Of a DNA stretch of 64,000 bases, positions 22,828 through 33,208 are shown piece after piece (within the stretch, counting starts at the first letter, position 1; every line of letters begins with the position of its first letter). The stretch is from Isochrysis galbana (taxonomy: Eukaryota > Haptophyta > Isochrysidales > Isochrysidaceae): the NCBI GenBank assembly GCA_018136815.1, contig CM030934.1, positions 2,929,070 to 2,993,069 of the forward strand, read 5' to 3'. The notes under the pieces are model-generated. The model saw only the letters and a list, made by a program, of their open reading frames with translations, searched no databases and was not told where the DNA came from. A program made the translations under genes and the position numbers.

Positions 22828-23815
22828 GCTGTCATCCTTGAGTGAGGTCGCGTTCCGTCGAATATGGGACGGATTCAAACGGAAATGGAGCCATCAAATG
22901 TAGGGCGGTCAAACAGGGGCTTTTTAACTATTAGTAAGGGTTGGGCTGCATTTTTTGACCGTGGCGCGGTGCCCAATAAAAAAGCTCCGGGGGGGGCTAC
23001 CTGACGCTACGAAAATCTTCGCCAAGAAATGGTGCGATCCGCCCCCCCTCTCGCCCCCTCCGTCACGCGCGCTCACGCTCTACCCGTAAAGAATGGGCCG
23101 TCGCGCCCGCGGGGGGATCGGTTCCTTGATATCTAAGCTACATTCGGCATTTGATTCCCGCCCGATGCAGCGTCGTGTCGGGCTGCCGACAGTCCGACCA
23201 CCCCCTGACCCTCTGGCATCATTGCCCGCGCAGCCCACCCAGCACATCACAGCGCGCGCACGCGGCTACCCTGGCTACCAGAGGCCCCACCCCGACCATC
23301 CCGACCCGTCCCTCGCAGGATTCACCCTCTCTCGAACTCGGCATCGAGAACTAGGCTCAGCTCACCGGCGCGGCCGTCCACGCGTGGCTGACGAGCCTCC
23401 GCGTCGAGGCTGCCTACGCGGCCATCCTCTCTCTGACAGTGCCAGATCCGGCATTGCTCGATGAGGCGAGACCCGTGGGTGGCCTCAGGACGGGCCTCGT
23501 CGTGGCGCTCTACGCTGCGGCGGGCAGGAAAGCCCAAGATCCTGCCAGAGCGCCTCATAGCGCATCTCGCGGGAACCCACCACCCAGAGCAGAAATCATT
23601 GTCTGCCGCTGGGTGGTGGCCTTGGCAGGTGGTATTGAAAATTAATTTATACTGTTGATGACGCGCGACGGCGCAACGAAAGCACTCCGGGCACGCGGAG
23701 CTCGAGTAGCGAAGAAGCACACCAAGGTCTTCGCAATACTTGACGTAGACGTCAAGTAGAGCTGTACACCGTGGAGCCGACGCGGCGTCAGTCAACCTCC
23801 GGTGCCTGCTCTCCA

Positions 23816-24205
23816 CGCACGGCGCCCCGGCGGGGGGGGACCGATGCACATCGCGCCGTGCCCACGCACGGCGTGCACAATGTGATTGCAAGTCATCACA
23901 CGTGCTGCGCAACGAAACATCTCTTATATGGCTACTTAACGTGAATGTGGACCTTAGGGGTACGCATAGGCAAAAAATTGGCATGCGCACGCACGGCGCC
24001 CCCGCGGGGGGGCCGATGCACATCGCGCCGTGCGCACGCACGGCGTGCACAATGTGATTGCAAGTCATCACACGTGCTGCGCAAAGAAACATCTCTTATA
24101 CGGCTACTTTACGTAAATGTGGGCATTAGGGGAGGGAAAAGGTTGGCATGCGCACGCACGGCGCCCCCGCGGGGGGACCGATGCACATCGCGCCGTGCCC
24201 ATAAT
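23816..24205. repeat. Tandem repeat of about 165-174 bp, two and a half copies
   Basis: The unit contains CACGCACGGCGCCCC, GATGCACATCGCGCCGTG, CACACGTGCTGCGCAA and ACATCTCTTATA. Starts of the GGCGCCCC block are at 23821, 23995 and 24160. The GCACGCACGGC and GCCGTGCGTGC arms make each unit rich in inverted repeats. The same core words occur singly near 4186, 26785 and 42399. Confidence 0.75.
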
Positions 24206-24937
24206 TACACAGGTGCCATGGGCAAATATCGAAAAGCGCCGACACAGCGCCCCCCCCGGGGGGGGGGGACACGCGCCGCGGGAAAGCAGGGAAAATAAGT
24301 TGTTACTGTTACGCTAGTATACATTTAATTTTAGAATAACGCTCCGTATACAACTGTGGACATTCGATCGCTCAATTCGACTCATGTCCCACAATTGACG
24401 GAACGACACCTCAACTTCCAGGAAGGTGCACGCCGTGCGTTCACTCTTTCCGCGGTAAAGCTAGCCGAATATCGATTCGACGTCGTACGTCGTGCACAAA
24501 CCTGGAGTCACTCACTGGGACGCCCCCCCCCCGGGTTGACCCCAGCCGGCGGCGGCGGACTGATGCTGTCCAATGCTTCCGCCATAACCTGCATGGCAGA
24601 TTTAGAATGGGCATATGGCCGAAAGAGAGGTGTGATGAATTTTTGAAGTTCTCGTCCATCTTTGTTATGATCCATGTCAATCGATTGACTACAACATCAT
24701 CAGGCACCATTCCAATTTTAGACATGGTTGAGCACTGTGAGGTGGGTGCCTTTGCTCAAATACTAGAAGATTTTTTTGTGCCGGCGCATCACGTATTTGG
24801 AAACGAGGGGTACCAAATGAAGGCAAACGACCTGTTGGGCACTCGCACCTGTTCGGCCCGTAACCTGGATCTTGTTGTCGGTGTGTTGCGCAGGGCCGAC
24901 TTCGACGCGATGCGCGCGAGCGGTTGCGGCGATTGGC

Positions 24938-25021
24938 GCGAGGACGCGGAGGAAGGGGGCGAGGACGCGGAGGAAGGGGGCGAGGACGCGGAGGAAGGGG
25001 GCGAGGACGCGGAGGAAGGGG
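24938..25021 (+). repeat. Four copies of a 21-bp repeat
   Basis: Four near-perfect copies of GAGGACGCGGAGGAAGGGGGC. Read on the plus strand they code EDAEEGG units. Confidence 0.85.
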
Positions 25022-25385
25022 GGCCCGAAATTCGGTATTTTTCGAACATTTTACATTTCGCCGGAGAACCCCACTTTTCTCTGCTGACCCATCCTACCGG
25101 AAGCCATACATAGGAAGCTTGTTTAGCCCTTCATTCACCCATTGTAGCTGGTGCCCTCCGCACCCTCATAGTGAGTGACCAGGCTAAAATCTGGCTATTC
25201 TGTTTAGAGTTTAGAGTTTCTAAGAGATGTTGGTTACATATCCTCGGGCATTCGCCGAGGTGTAGCGAGGACTCGTCCGTCTTCACAGGAGTAGAGAAAA
25301 TATTAGAGTAGGCTAATTGATTTAGGGGGTGGGGAGAGAGGCTGCTCAAGTTTTGACATCGAGTCTCTGCCGGCGGCGAGGGGCG

Positions 25386-26139
25386 ATGGCGGGTGTGAGT
25401 GTGACGTTCGGCGGCGGCCTGCGGCGGCGGCGGTCGCTCCACCTGTACTTCTGGGACGGGCGCGACGGTGCAGGTGGTCGCCGCGCCTCCCCTTAGGCAC
25501 GCAACCCGCCAGCGCCAAGCCCCTACATTCCTCTGCTTCTTCTCCACACCCCGCTCTATCGGCATCTCTCCCTCCCCGGCCCTCTCAAGCTCACACCGCC
25601 CTCTCAAGCCCACACCGCCCTCTCAGGCTCACACCGCCCTCTCAAGCTCACACCGCCCTCTCAAGCTCACACCGCCCGCTGCCGCAGAGTGGAGTGGCTG
25701 GTGGATCACGCCTGACTTTATTGGCAACGGTGAATTCGTTGCGCATGCGGAAGCAGAGGCAGACACGCCACAGGCCATCCCTGTAGGCGAGTGGAGATCA
25801 CCGCTGGTCGAGACCCAGATGAAGCGGCCACTACACTTAGGCCTCCAGAAGCTCAACGGCTCGGACGCACTCGTGGCAACCGGAAGCGATGCGGCGACAC
25901 CGCTCATCCCCGATGGGCACACGACGTACGACTTCTCTAAGTACGTCTTCGAGCCCGAGGGTCTTCACCATGGTAAGCCCTCATTTGTGGCTCGTGACAA
26001 AACCCTGGAGGACGAGCTGATATCCTCCAAGGAACAGGAGTCGGTGCAGGTCCCCAAAATGCTAGCATTCGCCGCCGTTTGCGTCGCCGTTGGAGTGTTG
26101 TTGGGGGCTGCCCTGGCGAGACGTGGGGCCAAAGCATAG
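25386..26139 (+). CDS. WSGWW-motif protein with C-terminal membrane anchor, two exons, 179 aa
   Basis: Exon 1 is 25386-25473 and exon 2 is 25688-26139, joined in phase (1+2) with a GTGGTC donor and a GCTGCCGCAG acceptor. The splice creates 'LHLYFWDGRDGAEWSGWW' near residues 18-35. I associate this aromatic-rich motif only loosely with repeat proteins of dinoflagellates and haptophytes (Y-W-D-x-R-D-x-x-x-x-G-W-W). The central part has no recognised domain. Near the C terminus (about 150-172) one hydrophobic segment 'MLAFAAVCVAVGVLLGAAL' precedes a short basic end (ARRGAKA), typical of a tail-anchored membrane protein. The 214-bp intron is largely a minisatellite. Function unknown. Confidence 0.6.
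25583..25676 (+). repeat. Intronic 19-bp minisatellite
   Basis: Five near-identical copies of a unit reading CCCTCTCAAGCTCACACCG. It fills the intron of the WSGWW gene up to its acceptor. Confidence 0.85.
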
Positions 26140-27545
26140 GAACTACACTAGGTGATGGCGTTGGCTCATAGCCGGTCAGCCTCAGTCTTAACGCCCGCCG
26201 TGAGTGGCAGTGTACAGCAGGGAATGTGCACTGAGGAGAGCGAGCAAAGGCCAAACCTTGAAACAGTGGCCTTGTTTGGAGTGAAAGAGAGCATTCCAGG
26301 AGTTGCCATCATTAAGAAGCAAGAGCAGAAGTGCGTGTGCTTGTGGCACTTCGCATATCTCGTTCCTCTAGTTGCACTCTGCCCTAAATCTGTCCGTGTA
26401 GCTGTGTTTGTTATTTGACCTTTCAGCCCGAGATGTTGCTGGTGGGGTGGAAGCGGAACCGGCTACACACGAAGTGCATGCCTACGCTACGTATCACTAC
26501 ATATCACTTACTTACACCGTGCGCTTATTCATTGTCTCATCTCTGAATCTGCATTCTACGTTCTCACTCTTTCTTGCGCCTCAGGCGAGAAGCGTTCATT
26601 TGGCATTTGGACCCACCCCTCACCCTCACCCTCACGACTCACGACATGTCACATGTCGTTCATTCATGTACATAACTCATGCAACAGAAGTGCAACTAAG
26701 TTAAGTCGCGTTCCGTCGAAAGAGGACCAGGCGGTAGTTTTGTTGTTTATTTAGAATGTGTGACGCGTGTGATTTCGTCAGGTGCACGAGATGTGCATCG
26801 GGTCCCCCGCGCGCGGGGACGCCGTGCGTGCGCATAATGAACAACTTTTTTTTCGCCTATGGCCTATGGTGCCGGGGTTTCGTCAGATGCGCATTGAAGT
26901 TTTCCGAAGACGCAGGCCGCAGACCGCAGACACCGTGCGTGCGCATAGCAACTTTTTCTATACGCTATACGGTACCCATCGAACATTATGAGAGTCCCAC
27001 TAGCATTGCACCAACACGCCAGCAAGCCATGCCGCACACGACCGCATCACATCCCAAGGCCAAGGCCAAGGCACAAACAAAACTAAGTAAGCACCTGATT
27101 ATCTGATTATACCTCCCCCCTCGCAGGCCTCCGGCTCCCGTTAGCCGTTAGAACTCCCAACTCCCCACAAGCTCAAGCTCATTCATTGGTCATTGGGTGA
27201 AAACCCAGTAAGTCGCCAATGTCCAATGTCCAATCAATGTAATTGATAAAGCTGTGAACACCTACCGGCCATACCAAACATGTTTCAACCTGGTAGTGGC
27301 CCACAGCTACAAAGACTGGTAGTGTTTGTGGACCATAGCTACATAGACTGGTAGTGTTAGTGGCGAAAGTGGTGGGTGTTAACATGTTAACACTGTTAAC
27401 ACGTTAAAACCTTACTGCTAAAGCGGGCCAAAAATAGATAAAAAAGGGGGGGAGGGGAGTACGCGAGGCGGGAGAGAAACGCGCAAGCGCGCGGGCGCGG
27501 GGGGGGGGGGGGGGGGGGGAGCGGCGCGGAGGGGGACAGTCGGGC
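26140..27545. other. Intergenic region, dispersed motifs only
   Basis: Contains a dispersed motif copy at 26703 (AAGTCGCGTTCCGTCGAAAG), two copies of the GTGCGTGCGCAT family (26780-26830 and 26877-26946), and a 40-bp imperfect tandem repeat around 27295-27362 (ACTGGTAGTGTT). A GTTAAC-rich near-palindrome lies at 27378-27406 and a long G run near 27500-27519. No gene supported. Confidence 0.4.
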
Positions 27546-27592
27546 ATGGGCAAGCGCAAAGGGAGAGCGGCGGCGGCACCGGATGAGACAGA

Positions 27593-30500
27593 AAAAAAAA
27601 ACTTCTGAAGATTCAGGGCTACACACCTACTATCTATGGGACTTCCCTTCGCTATCTACACCGCCCTTATCATCCCTCCCTCCACCTCTTCCCCTGCCCC
27701 CCTTCTTTCCTTTTTCTTCGGTTTCCGGGGTCCGGCCTCGGTGCGCTACCTGAGGCCTGGTTCGGAGTGTGGGGTCCGGGCAGGCCTTCTGGAATTGTTT
27801 TTGTTGTCGAGTGTGTCCGTCTGGTCGCTTTTTGTTTGCTTGGTTTATATCCAAGTTCCATTGTCTCTATCAGCGACTTTGGTAGGTGTATCGATGTTTC
27901 AATTTCCTTTGTTCCCTTGTTCTGTGGTCCCCTCGACAGCGTGTGCGATCCCCAGCTTGGATGCTAGTTCCACTAGCTCCGCGTTGGGCTTAAGACCGCC
28001 TTTGTCGTTCCTGTTGAAAACGGGTCTCAAGTCGTTCATGTCTATCCTTTTTTTAGGCTGTCTTCCCATGCCCGCTTGGGCGGTTCTCGCCGAGTCGGTT
28101 TCTTGTGCGAAGAGGAGTGCTTTACTTAGTGTGGTGTATCTCTCTATTATTCTTATTAGTATGGATTCTTCCGAGAATTTGATGCCGTCGTAGTGTATCC
28201 TATAGAAGTCTGTGAGTATATATCTCCACGCTAATAGGTATAGTACGTATATCGCTTTCGGGGCGTCTCCTTTTGGGTAGATGAATAGGTTGTCTACAAT
28301 GGTTTCTTCCCTGCTCCTTTCTAAACCTGGTGTGAACCGTGCAATTTTATTCAGTTCGCCTAGGATGTTGGTTATCCCGGGGCATTCGCCTAGGTGTGTC
28401 GAGGACTCATCCGTTTCCCCACAAATGCGGCACGTGTCGGCTCTGTCTGGAAAGCGGTTGTACGTGCCCACTCGCCTGTGTGTAATATGTTTGAAGTGTA
28501 GATGCATGTCCCTCGCCGTTACCATTGGCGTGGTGTATATTCGCGCCAGGTGCGCCCATGTATCCCCTGGTATTTGGAGTTTTTCCTCCCATTTGGCCGG
28601 CCCCGTGAGGCGTTTGCGTTTGCGGTCTTTACGCTGAAGTGCCTCGGCTAGATGTTCTACCCCGGTGCCGTCTAGCGGCGTTTTGCCGTCTAGCGTGTAT
28701 TCATCCGCTAGCGGGTATTCTAGCCTTTTGTTGGTTTTGTATCCTTCCCCCCATCTCGCCGGTGGGGATATGTCTAGGTTTGTGGGTGCGGCGAGTAGTC
28801 TATTCCCGATTATAGGTGTGCCTAGGTATGAGAGCTCCGTCTCATACCACGTTCCCTTGAGGTTCGCGTAGTATTCCCCGTCTAACGTAATTCGTATTTC
28901 GGGCTGTGGTTCCTCCGGGTCGTGATGGTTGCCGGTTATGTCGCGCCATGTATGTGCGCTTTCCGTTTCGGACGCGCTTTCTGCCGTCGTCAATGTCTCC
29001 GTGGCGTGTCTAACTAGTGTGTCCCATGTTTCCAAGAATTTGACCCTTGGGATATATTCTCCCTGAAATTGTATATATGTGTCGTTGTTTCTGAGGTATT
29101 GCGCGCATTCTTCGCTACTATAGGGTATGCTCGCTTCGTGGTCTTTGAAGACGTTGTGTAAGGCGTTGCATTCTAGCTTGTTCCATAGCTTTGCCCACGT
29201 GGGGTTCAGCTTGGGGCCCGGGTGCGTCGGGCTACCCCACATGGGTTGTGAGAGTGCTCCTTCCCTGCTCACTTTCAGGGACGTGAGATCTAGTTCTCGG
29301 ATGTTGTTTAGCGCCTGTTTCCAGAACGCAGGGAGTTTGCTTTTGCCCGCTATTCCGTCAGTAAGTCTGTTCGCGGGGATTGTCGAAAGAACCGCTGCTC
29401 TTCCCAGGTTCGTGCGGCAGAACCAAGCGTCCAGCACTTGTTTCCATTGTGCTTGGCGTGCGTCCAGGTAGTTCAGGATCCATTTGGCCTGTAGTGCTTT
29501 GACGTGGTTACCCCAGTCTAGCAGCCCTAGCCCCAAGTGTGGCCCTTTCTCCGAAGTGTTTTTGATCGGGATTTCGGGGTGTTTCACCCATTGCAGTCTC
29601 CGTCCGGTGCGCGCGTTCGTCCACATGATTCTGTCCACGGATCTTTTTACCGCTGCGTGGAACGATCTTGGGGCTGCAAGTGTTTGTAGCCAGTATCTAG
29701 GAATAGAGTATATGAGGAAGTTAGCTACCTTCGTTTTCCCGTGTATGGATAGATTATTCGTTATCGGTGCGTATATGGTGGTTTTTTTCTCTATCTTGTC
29801 GGCTAGTTTGCGCCAGAACTCTTTGATGGCCTGGGGTCCCCCTAGGGGGACTCCCACGATGGTCGCGTATTCGTTCCTTTTCAGCCACTTGTATCTTTGG
29901 AAACTCGCTGGTGGGCGTTTTCTTTTTAAGGAGCCCATCCTAAGTCCCTCGAACTTTAGGTCGTTGGGTTTGCCGCACGAGGCTGCCGCGTATCTCTCCA
30001 CCCAGCGGAGGGAGCGCGTTAAGCTGTTATAGTCCGCCGCTAAGAGTTGTGTGTCGTCCGCGAACTGGCTAATCTTTATTTCGGCTCCATTCACTATGAT
30101 GCCCTCTATGTCGTCGTCTTCGTTTATCACTCTGGTGAGGGCTTCCGCCGTCAGGAGGAAGGCTAATGGAGAGAGCGGGCATCCTTGGGGGACGCCGCTC
30201 GCTACGTTGAACGGGAAACTTCTTCCCCCGTTCGCTTTTATGTACCTAATTGGTTTGGCCTCGGAGTTCATAAGGGCCTTCGCATATTTCCTGAAGTTCT
30301 CTCCGAACTTTAGCTTTTCTAGAACCAAGTGGTAGAATTCCCAATTGACTCTGTCGAAGGCCTTCTCCCAATCGAGCGCAAGGAGGAGACCTGGCTCCCC
30401 CGTCTCGTCCAGGTAAGCGTTAGTCAGCTGTAGCAGGTGGGTGGCTTCGCCAATCAAACGTTTCGGGACGAAGCCTAGTTGGTCCTTCGAAATTATGTTC

Positions 30501-31099
30501 CCGATTACTTTTTTTAGTCTATTCGTAAGCACTTTTGCTAATATTTTGTAGTCACTTTGTAAGAGCGTGATGGGCCTATAGTTTCTAGGGTCCCGCGTGT
30601 CTCCTTTTTTGTATAGAAGTATTATGTCTCCTTCTCTCATGGATGCGTTCAGTTGCCCCTGCTCTAGTGCTAGGTTTAGCATCCTTAGGAAGTCGTGCTT
30701 CACTAGGTCTGTGAAGCTTTTATAAAACTCCGCCGGTAGCGCGTCCGGTCCCGCGCTTTTGCCCCTCCCTATTTGGGTGATGGCGTCTGTTAGTTCCTCC
30801 AGCGTTATCTTCCCTTCTATGGCGCCGCTGTCGTGTTCGCTCATTGGGCGTGATTCCAGCGCCTCTTCGAGTTCGTGGCCTCTTGTGTTGCGTCGTTCCT
30901 GGTAGAGCCACACGTAATACTTGCGAAGTTCGCTTCGTATTTCCGCATCGTCTGCAGTTGTGTTTCTCGTATCGTCCCCGGGGGCGTTCCAGTCGCTTGT
31001 GACGAAAAGTTCAGGGATCGCACTGTTAGAGGTGCGTGACTGAAATCTTTGGAAGAATTCCTTCGTCATCCTCTCCTCTTGTTTAAGAGAGTCGAAGCT
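27593..31099 (-). mobile_element. LINE (non-LTR retrotransposon), 5'-truncated, 17-bp TSD
   Basis: The direct repeat GCACCGGATGAGACAGA lies at 27576-27592 and 31100-31116, exactly bordering a 3.5-kb insertion. On the minus strand the element ends in a run of T (AGAAGTTTTTTTTTT), an unusual T-rich 3' terminus shared with other LINE pieces in the window. The 5' end cuts into the coding region, so the endonuclease domain is missing. This is the usual product of incomplete target-primed reverse transcription. Confidence 0.92.
27899..31099 (-). CDS. LINE ORF2 remnant: reverse transcriptase and C-terminal zinc knuckle
   Basis: The frame is open over about 1,066 codons of the element. The reverse transcriptase lies in the first third. 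It has 'DIILLYKKGDTRDPRNYRPITLL', 'KDQLGFVPKR', 'LLALDWEKAFDRVNW' (motif A Asp), 'SGVPQGCPLSPL' and 'ISQFADDTQLL' (the catalytic FADD in motif C). A long linker follows, then a C-terminal zinc knuckle 'CRICGETDESSTHLGEC'. The N-terminal apurinic-type endonuclease expected of such LINEs is absent because of 5' truncation. The remaining frame has no stops, so the insertion is young. The open frame continues upstream into host DNA to 31147 by chance. Confidence 0.92.
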   Translation of the reverse strand, partial: SFDSLKQEERMTKEFFQRFQSRTSNSAIPELFVTSDWNAPGDDTRNTTADDAEIRSELRKYYVWLYQERRNTRGHELEEALESRPMSEHDSGAIEGKITLEELTDAITQIGRGKSAGPDALPAEFYKSFTDLVKHDFLRMLNLALEQGQLNASMREGDIILLYKKGDTRDPRNYRPITLLQSDYKILAKVLTNRLKKVIGNIISKDQLGFVPKRLIGEATHLLQLTNAYLDETGEPGLLLALDWEKAFDRVNWEFYHLVLEKLKFGENFRKYAKALMNSEAKPIRYIKANGGRSFPFNVASGVPQGCPLSPLAFLLTAEALTRVINEDDDIEGIIVNGAEIKISQFADDTQLLAADYNSLTRSLRWVERYAAASCGKPNDLKFEGLRMGSLKRKRPPASFQRYKWLKRNEYATIVGVPLGGPQAIKEFWRKLADKIEKKTTIYAPITNNLSIHGKTKVANFLIYSIPRYWLQTLAAPRSFHAAVKRSVDRIMWTNARTGRRLQWVKHPEIPIKNTSEKGPHLGLGLLDWGNHVKALQAKWILNYLDARQAQWKQVLDAWFCRTNLGRAAVLSTIPANRLTDGIAGKSKLPAFWKQALNNIRELDLTSLKVSREGALSQPMWGSPTHPGPKLNPTWAKLWNKLECNALHNVFKDHEASIPYSSEECAQYLRNNDTYIQFQGEYIPRVKFLETWDTLVRHATETLTTAESASETESAHTWRDITGNHHDPEEPQPEIRITLDGEYYANLKGTWYETELSYLGTPIIGNRLLAAPTNLDISPPARWGEGYKTNKRLEYPLADEYTLDGKTPLDGTGVEHLAEALQRKDRKRKRLTGPAKWEEKLQIPGDTWAHLARIYTTPMVTARDMHLHFKHITHRRVGTYNRFPDRADTCRICGETDESSTHLGECPGITNILGELNKIARFTPGLERSREETIVDNLFIYPKGDAPKAIYVLYLLAWRYILTDFYRIHYDGIKFSEESILIRIIERYTTLSKALLFAQETDSARTAQAGMGRQPKKRIDMNDLRPVFNRNDKGGLKPNAELVELASKLGIAHAVEGTTEQGNKGN

Positions 31100-31204
31100 G
31101 CACCGGATGAGACAGAGACACAGACATATATATGAGGTGGACTTCATACTTCATCGTCGCGCGCAAGCTTGTCGATGGTCTCGCCCACTACCTCATCAGG
31201 TGGA

Positions 31205-31992
31205 AGGGCTACGACGAGAAAAAAAAACTTCTAATATTCTTACCGCACTCGCGGCGAATGGAACCACTACCTACTACACATAGTACGTAGCATACTTTCT
31301 ACACCCCCACTCCCCGGCCCTTCTCCCCCCGCCATCAGGCGGCTCCCCCCGTGCACTACTAGGGGGATAGGGGTGAAGGGCTTAGATATGGTCCGGTGGC
31401 CCGCGCCACCCCCCGGTGATCTTTCCCCCCCTTTCTCCTGTGTCTCCGAGTGGGCGGCGGCTTCAGTCCCGACTTATCCTGTAAACAGGAGCGGGACTTA
31501 CCTATTTTTCGGTGAGCGGAGCTCTCGCTCCGCCCACCCCCTTCTCCGCGCCCTCTCTCCCCTCTCCTGCGGCACGCGCGATGGCGCGCCTGCGGCAGGC
31601 CTCCAGCTGCCCTCTGGCGACCCCTGGAGGCTCCTGGAGGCCAGCTCAGGGGGCAGAGGAGGCTGGGGCTGGGCCCTGGCCTCCCCTGCCTCTCCCTCGC
31701 TGGCGCTCCCGAGCCTCAGGGGCCCCCACGCTGCACCTGTCTGCCTGTCGACCAGGGGGGGAGGGGGGGCTGGAGCAATGGGCTGGCCACGACTGGCCAG
31801 GACGAGCGAATCAGGCGTGCCTGTGAGTGAGAGAGTGGGTCAGCAGGGCAGTGGCCTCCTGGCAAGCCATCAGGCATGCCAGGAGGATGAGTGGTTCCTC
31901 CCCCATGGCAGGGGAGGAGTGGAGAGAGGGGGGGGCTCGTGCCCCCCCATGGGTCAACCAAGTATAAACTTAGTTGAGGGCTACGACGAGAA
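31205..31992 (-). mobile_element. R1 element copy B with 16-bp target-site duplication
   Basis: The 16-bp direct repeat AGGGCTACGACGAGAA at 31205-31220 and 31977-31992 flanks a 756-bp insertion (31221-31976). Read on the minus strand, the element starts CAACTAAGTTTATACTTGG. It soon has a G7/C8 hairpin-forming block and ends 'AATATTAGAAGTTTTTTT'. That terminus is the same type as the LINE 3' end at 27593. R1 is therefore a non-autonomous retroelement, mobilised by the LINE machinery through a shared 3' tail, or an internally deleted LINE that keeps only its ends. It codes no recognisable protein. Confidence 0.85.
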
Positions 31993-32232
31993 GGGCGACA
32001 CGTGGGAGCCTCTCACCAACTCACCAACTTGGCGGGCATCGAGCCAGACGTGGCCGCCTTCGAGGCCAAGAAGAGAGAGGAGGCTCTCAATCAACTTCGG
32101 CGAGGCTATGCGCTATGCGAGCTCGAGCTGCCGCTGCTCGTGCCAAGGCAATCGCTCCCACAAGGTCGCGCTCCTCGTCATCTCATTGTCCGAGGAGTGC
32201 TGACGAGTCTGCTTCAACAAACGGCCATTTAG

Positions 32233-32653
32233 AGGCCTTTGAGCAATACGACGACGAGGAGAGGGGTTTTGCGAAACACGGCAAAACACGGATGTCGGGT
32301 GTGTTTGGCTGTTGAAGAAACACGGGAAACACGTGTTTCCCAGCTAGGCAGATCAAGTCACCCTCACCGCCCAATGCGGTCGCCCACGCCGCGCTCGATG
32401 CGCGTCCAGCAGGATTGTGTAGAGTATTGTACCAACGCCATGCCAACGTGCCTGCTGTTCTAAGATTTGGTTGAGGGGTGTGATTTTATTACTTTATTTC
32501 CTATCGGTAAAGTCCCACTCCTCTACGCCGTACAGGTACAAAAGTAAAGTACTCCTACCCCTTTCCTCCCTCCACATTTTCTCTCCCCCCTGACCCCCAC
32601 CCCCTTTCCCCCTCTCTCTCCCTCGCTGCCCCTTTCCCTCTCCTCTCGCCCCC

Positions 32654-32719
<66 letters not shown>

Positions 32720-32775
32720 TCTCTCTCTCTCTCCCTCCCTCCCTCCCTCCCCTCCTCTCTCTCTCTCTCTCTCTC

Positions 32776-32823
<48 letters not shown>

Positions 32824-32838
32824 CCTCCTCTCTCTCTC

Positions 32839-32890
<52 letters not shown>

Positions 32891-32911
32891 CTCTCTCTCT
32901 CTCTCTCCCTC

Positions 32912-32947
<36 letters not shown>

Positions 32948-32968
32948 CCTCTCTCTCTCTCTCTCTCC

Positions 32969-33008
<40 letters not shown>

Positions 33009-33208
33009 TCTCTCTCTCTCTCTCCCTCCTCTCTCTCTCTCTCTCCCTCTCTCTCTCTCTCTCTCCCTCCTCTCTCTCTCTCTCTCTCTCTCTCTCCCGC
33101 TCTCTCCCTCTCTCTCTCTCTCTCTCCCTCCTCTCTCTCTCTCTCTCTCTCTCCCCCTCTCTCCCTCTCTCCCTCTATCCCATTTCTTCCCCCCTCTCGC
33201 TCTCTGCG
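32233..33208. other. Gap dominated by a CT microsatellite
   Basis: 32268-32335 carries AAACACGG words resembling 14240-14330. From about 32560 to 33175 the plus strand is almost pure pyrimidine. The microsatellite is listed separately. No gene. Confidence 0.6.
32640..33175. repeat. (CT)n microsatellite, about 0.5 kb
   Basis: Nearly uninterrupted CT dinucleotides with CCCT and CCTC interruptions and a C run of about 30 near 32689-32717. It ends about 35 bp before the ATG of the adenylate kinase-Nudix gene, so the coding strand of that gene has a pyrimidine-only leader. Confidence 0.95.

Larger units (their letters stand above)
22828..25385. other. Repeat-rich intergenic region
   Basis: Holds motif-family copies (22848-22885 and 24355-24410), three tandem copies of a roughly 170-bp repeat (23816-24205), and a 21-bp tandem repeat coding EDAEEGG units at 24938-25021. 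A frame at 24607-25113 includes these units and could be a transposon remnant, but I recognise no domain. No gene is called. Confidence 0.4.
27546..32232 (+). pseudogene. Chromodomain gene destroyed by two retroelement insertions
   Basis: The host gene survives in three pieces: 27546-27592 (ATG, 'MGKRKGRAAAAPDET'), 31117-31220 and 31977-32232. The second piece codes 'ARKLVDGLAHYLIRWKGYDE' and the third 'KGDTWEPLTN', together the core of a chromodomain (Y-L-I-x-W-K-G-Y ... T-W-E-P). A methyl-lysine reader role would be expected of the intact gene. The pieces are separated by a LINE and an R1 element, each with its own target-site duplication. Small tandem duplications also break the frame: ACTTCAT twice at about 31143-31156, and CTCACCAA twice at about 32016-32031. 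A TA-repeat expansion near 31127-31134 probably breaks it too. It is clearly inactive here. Confidence 0.75.
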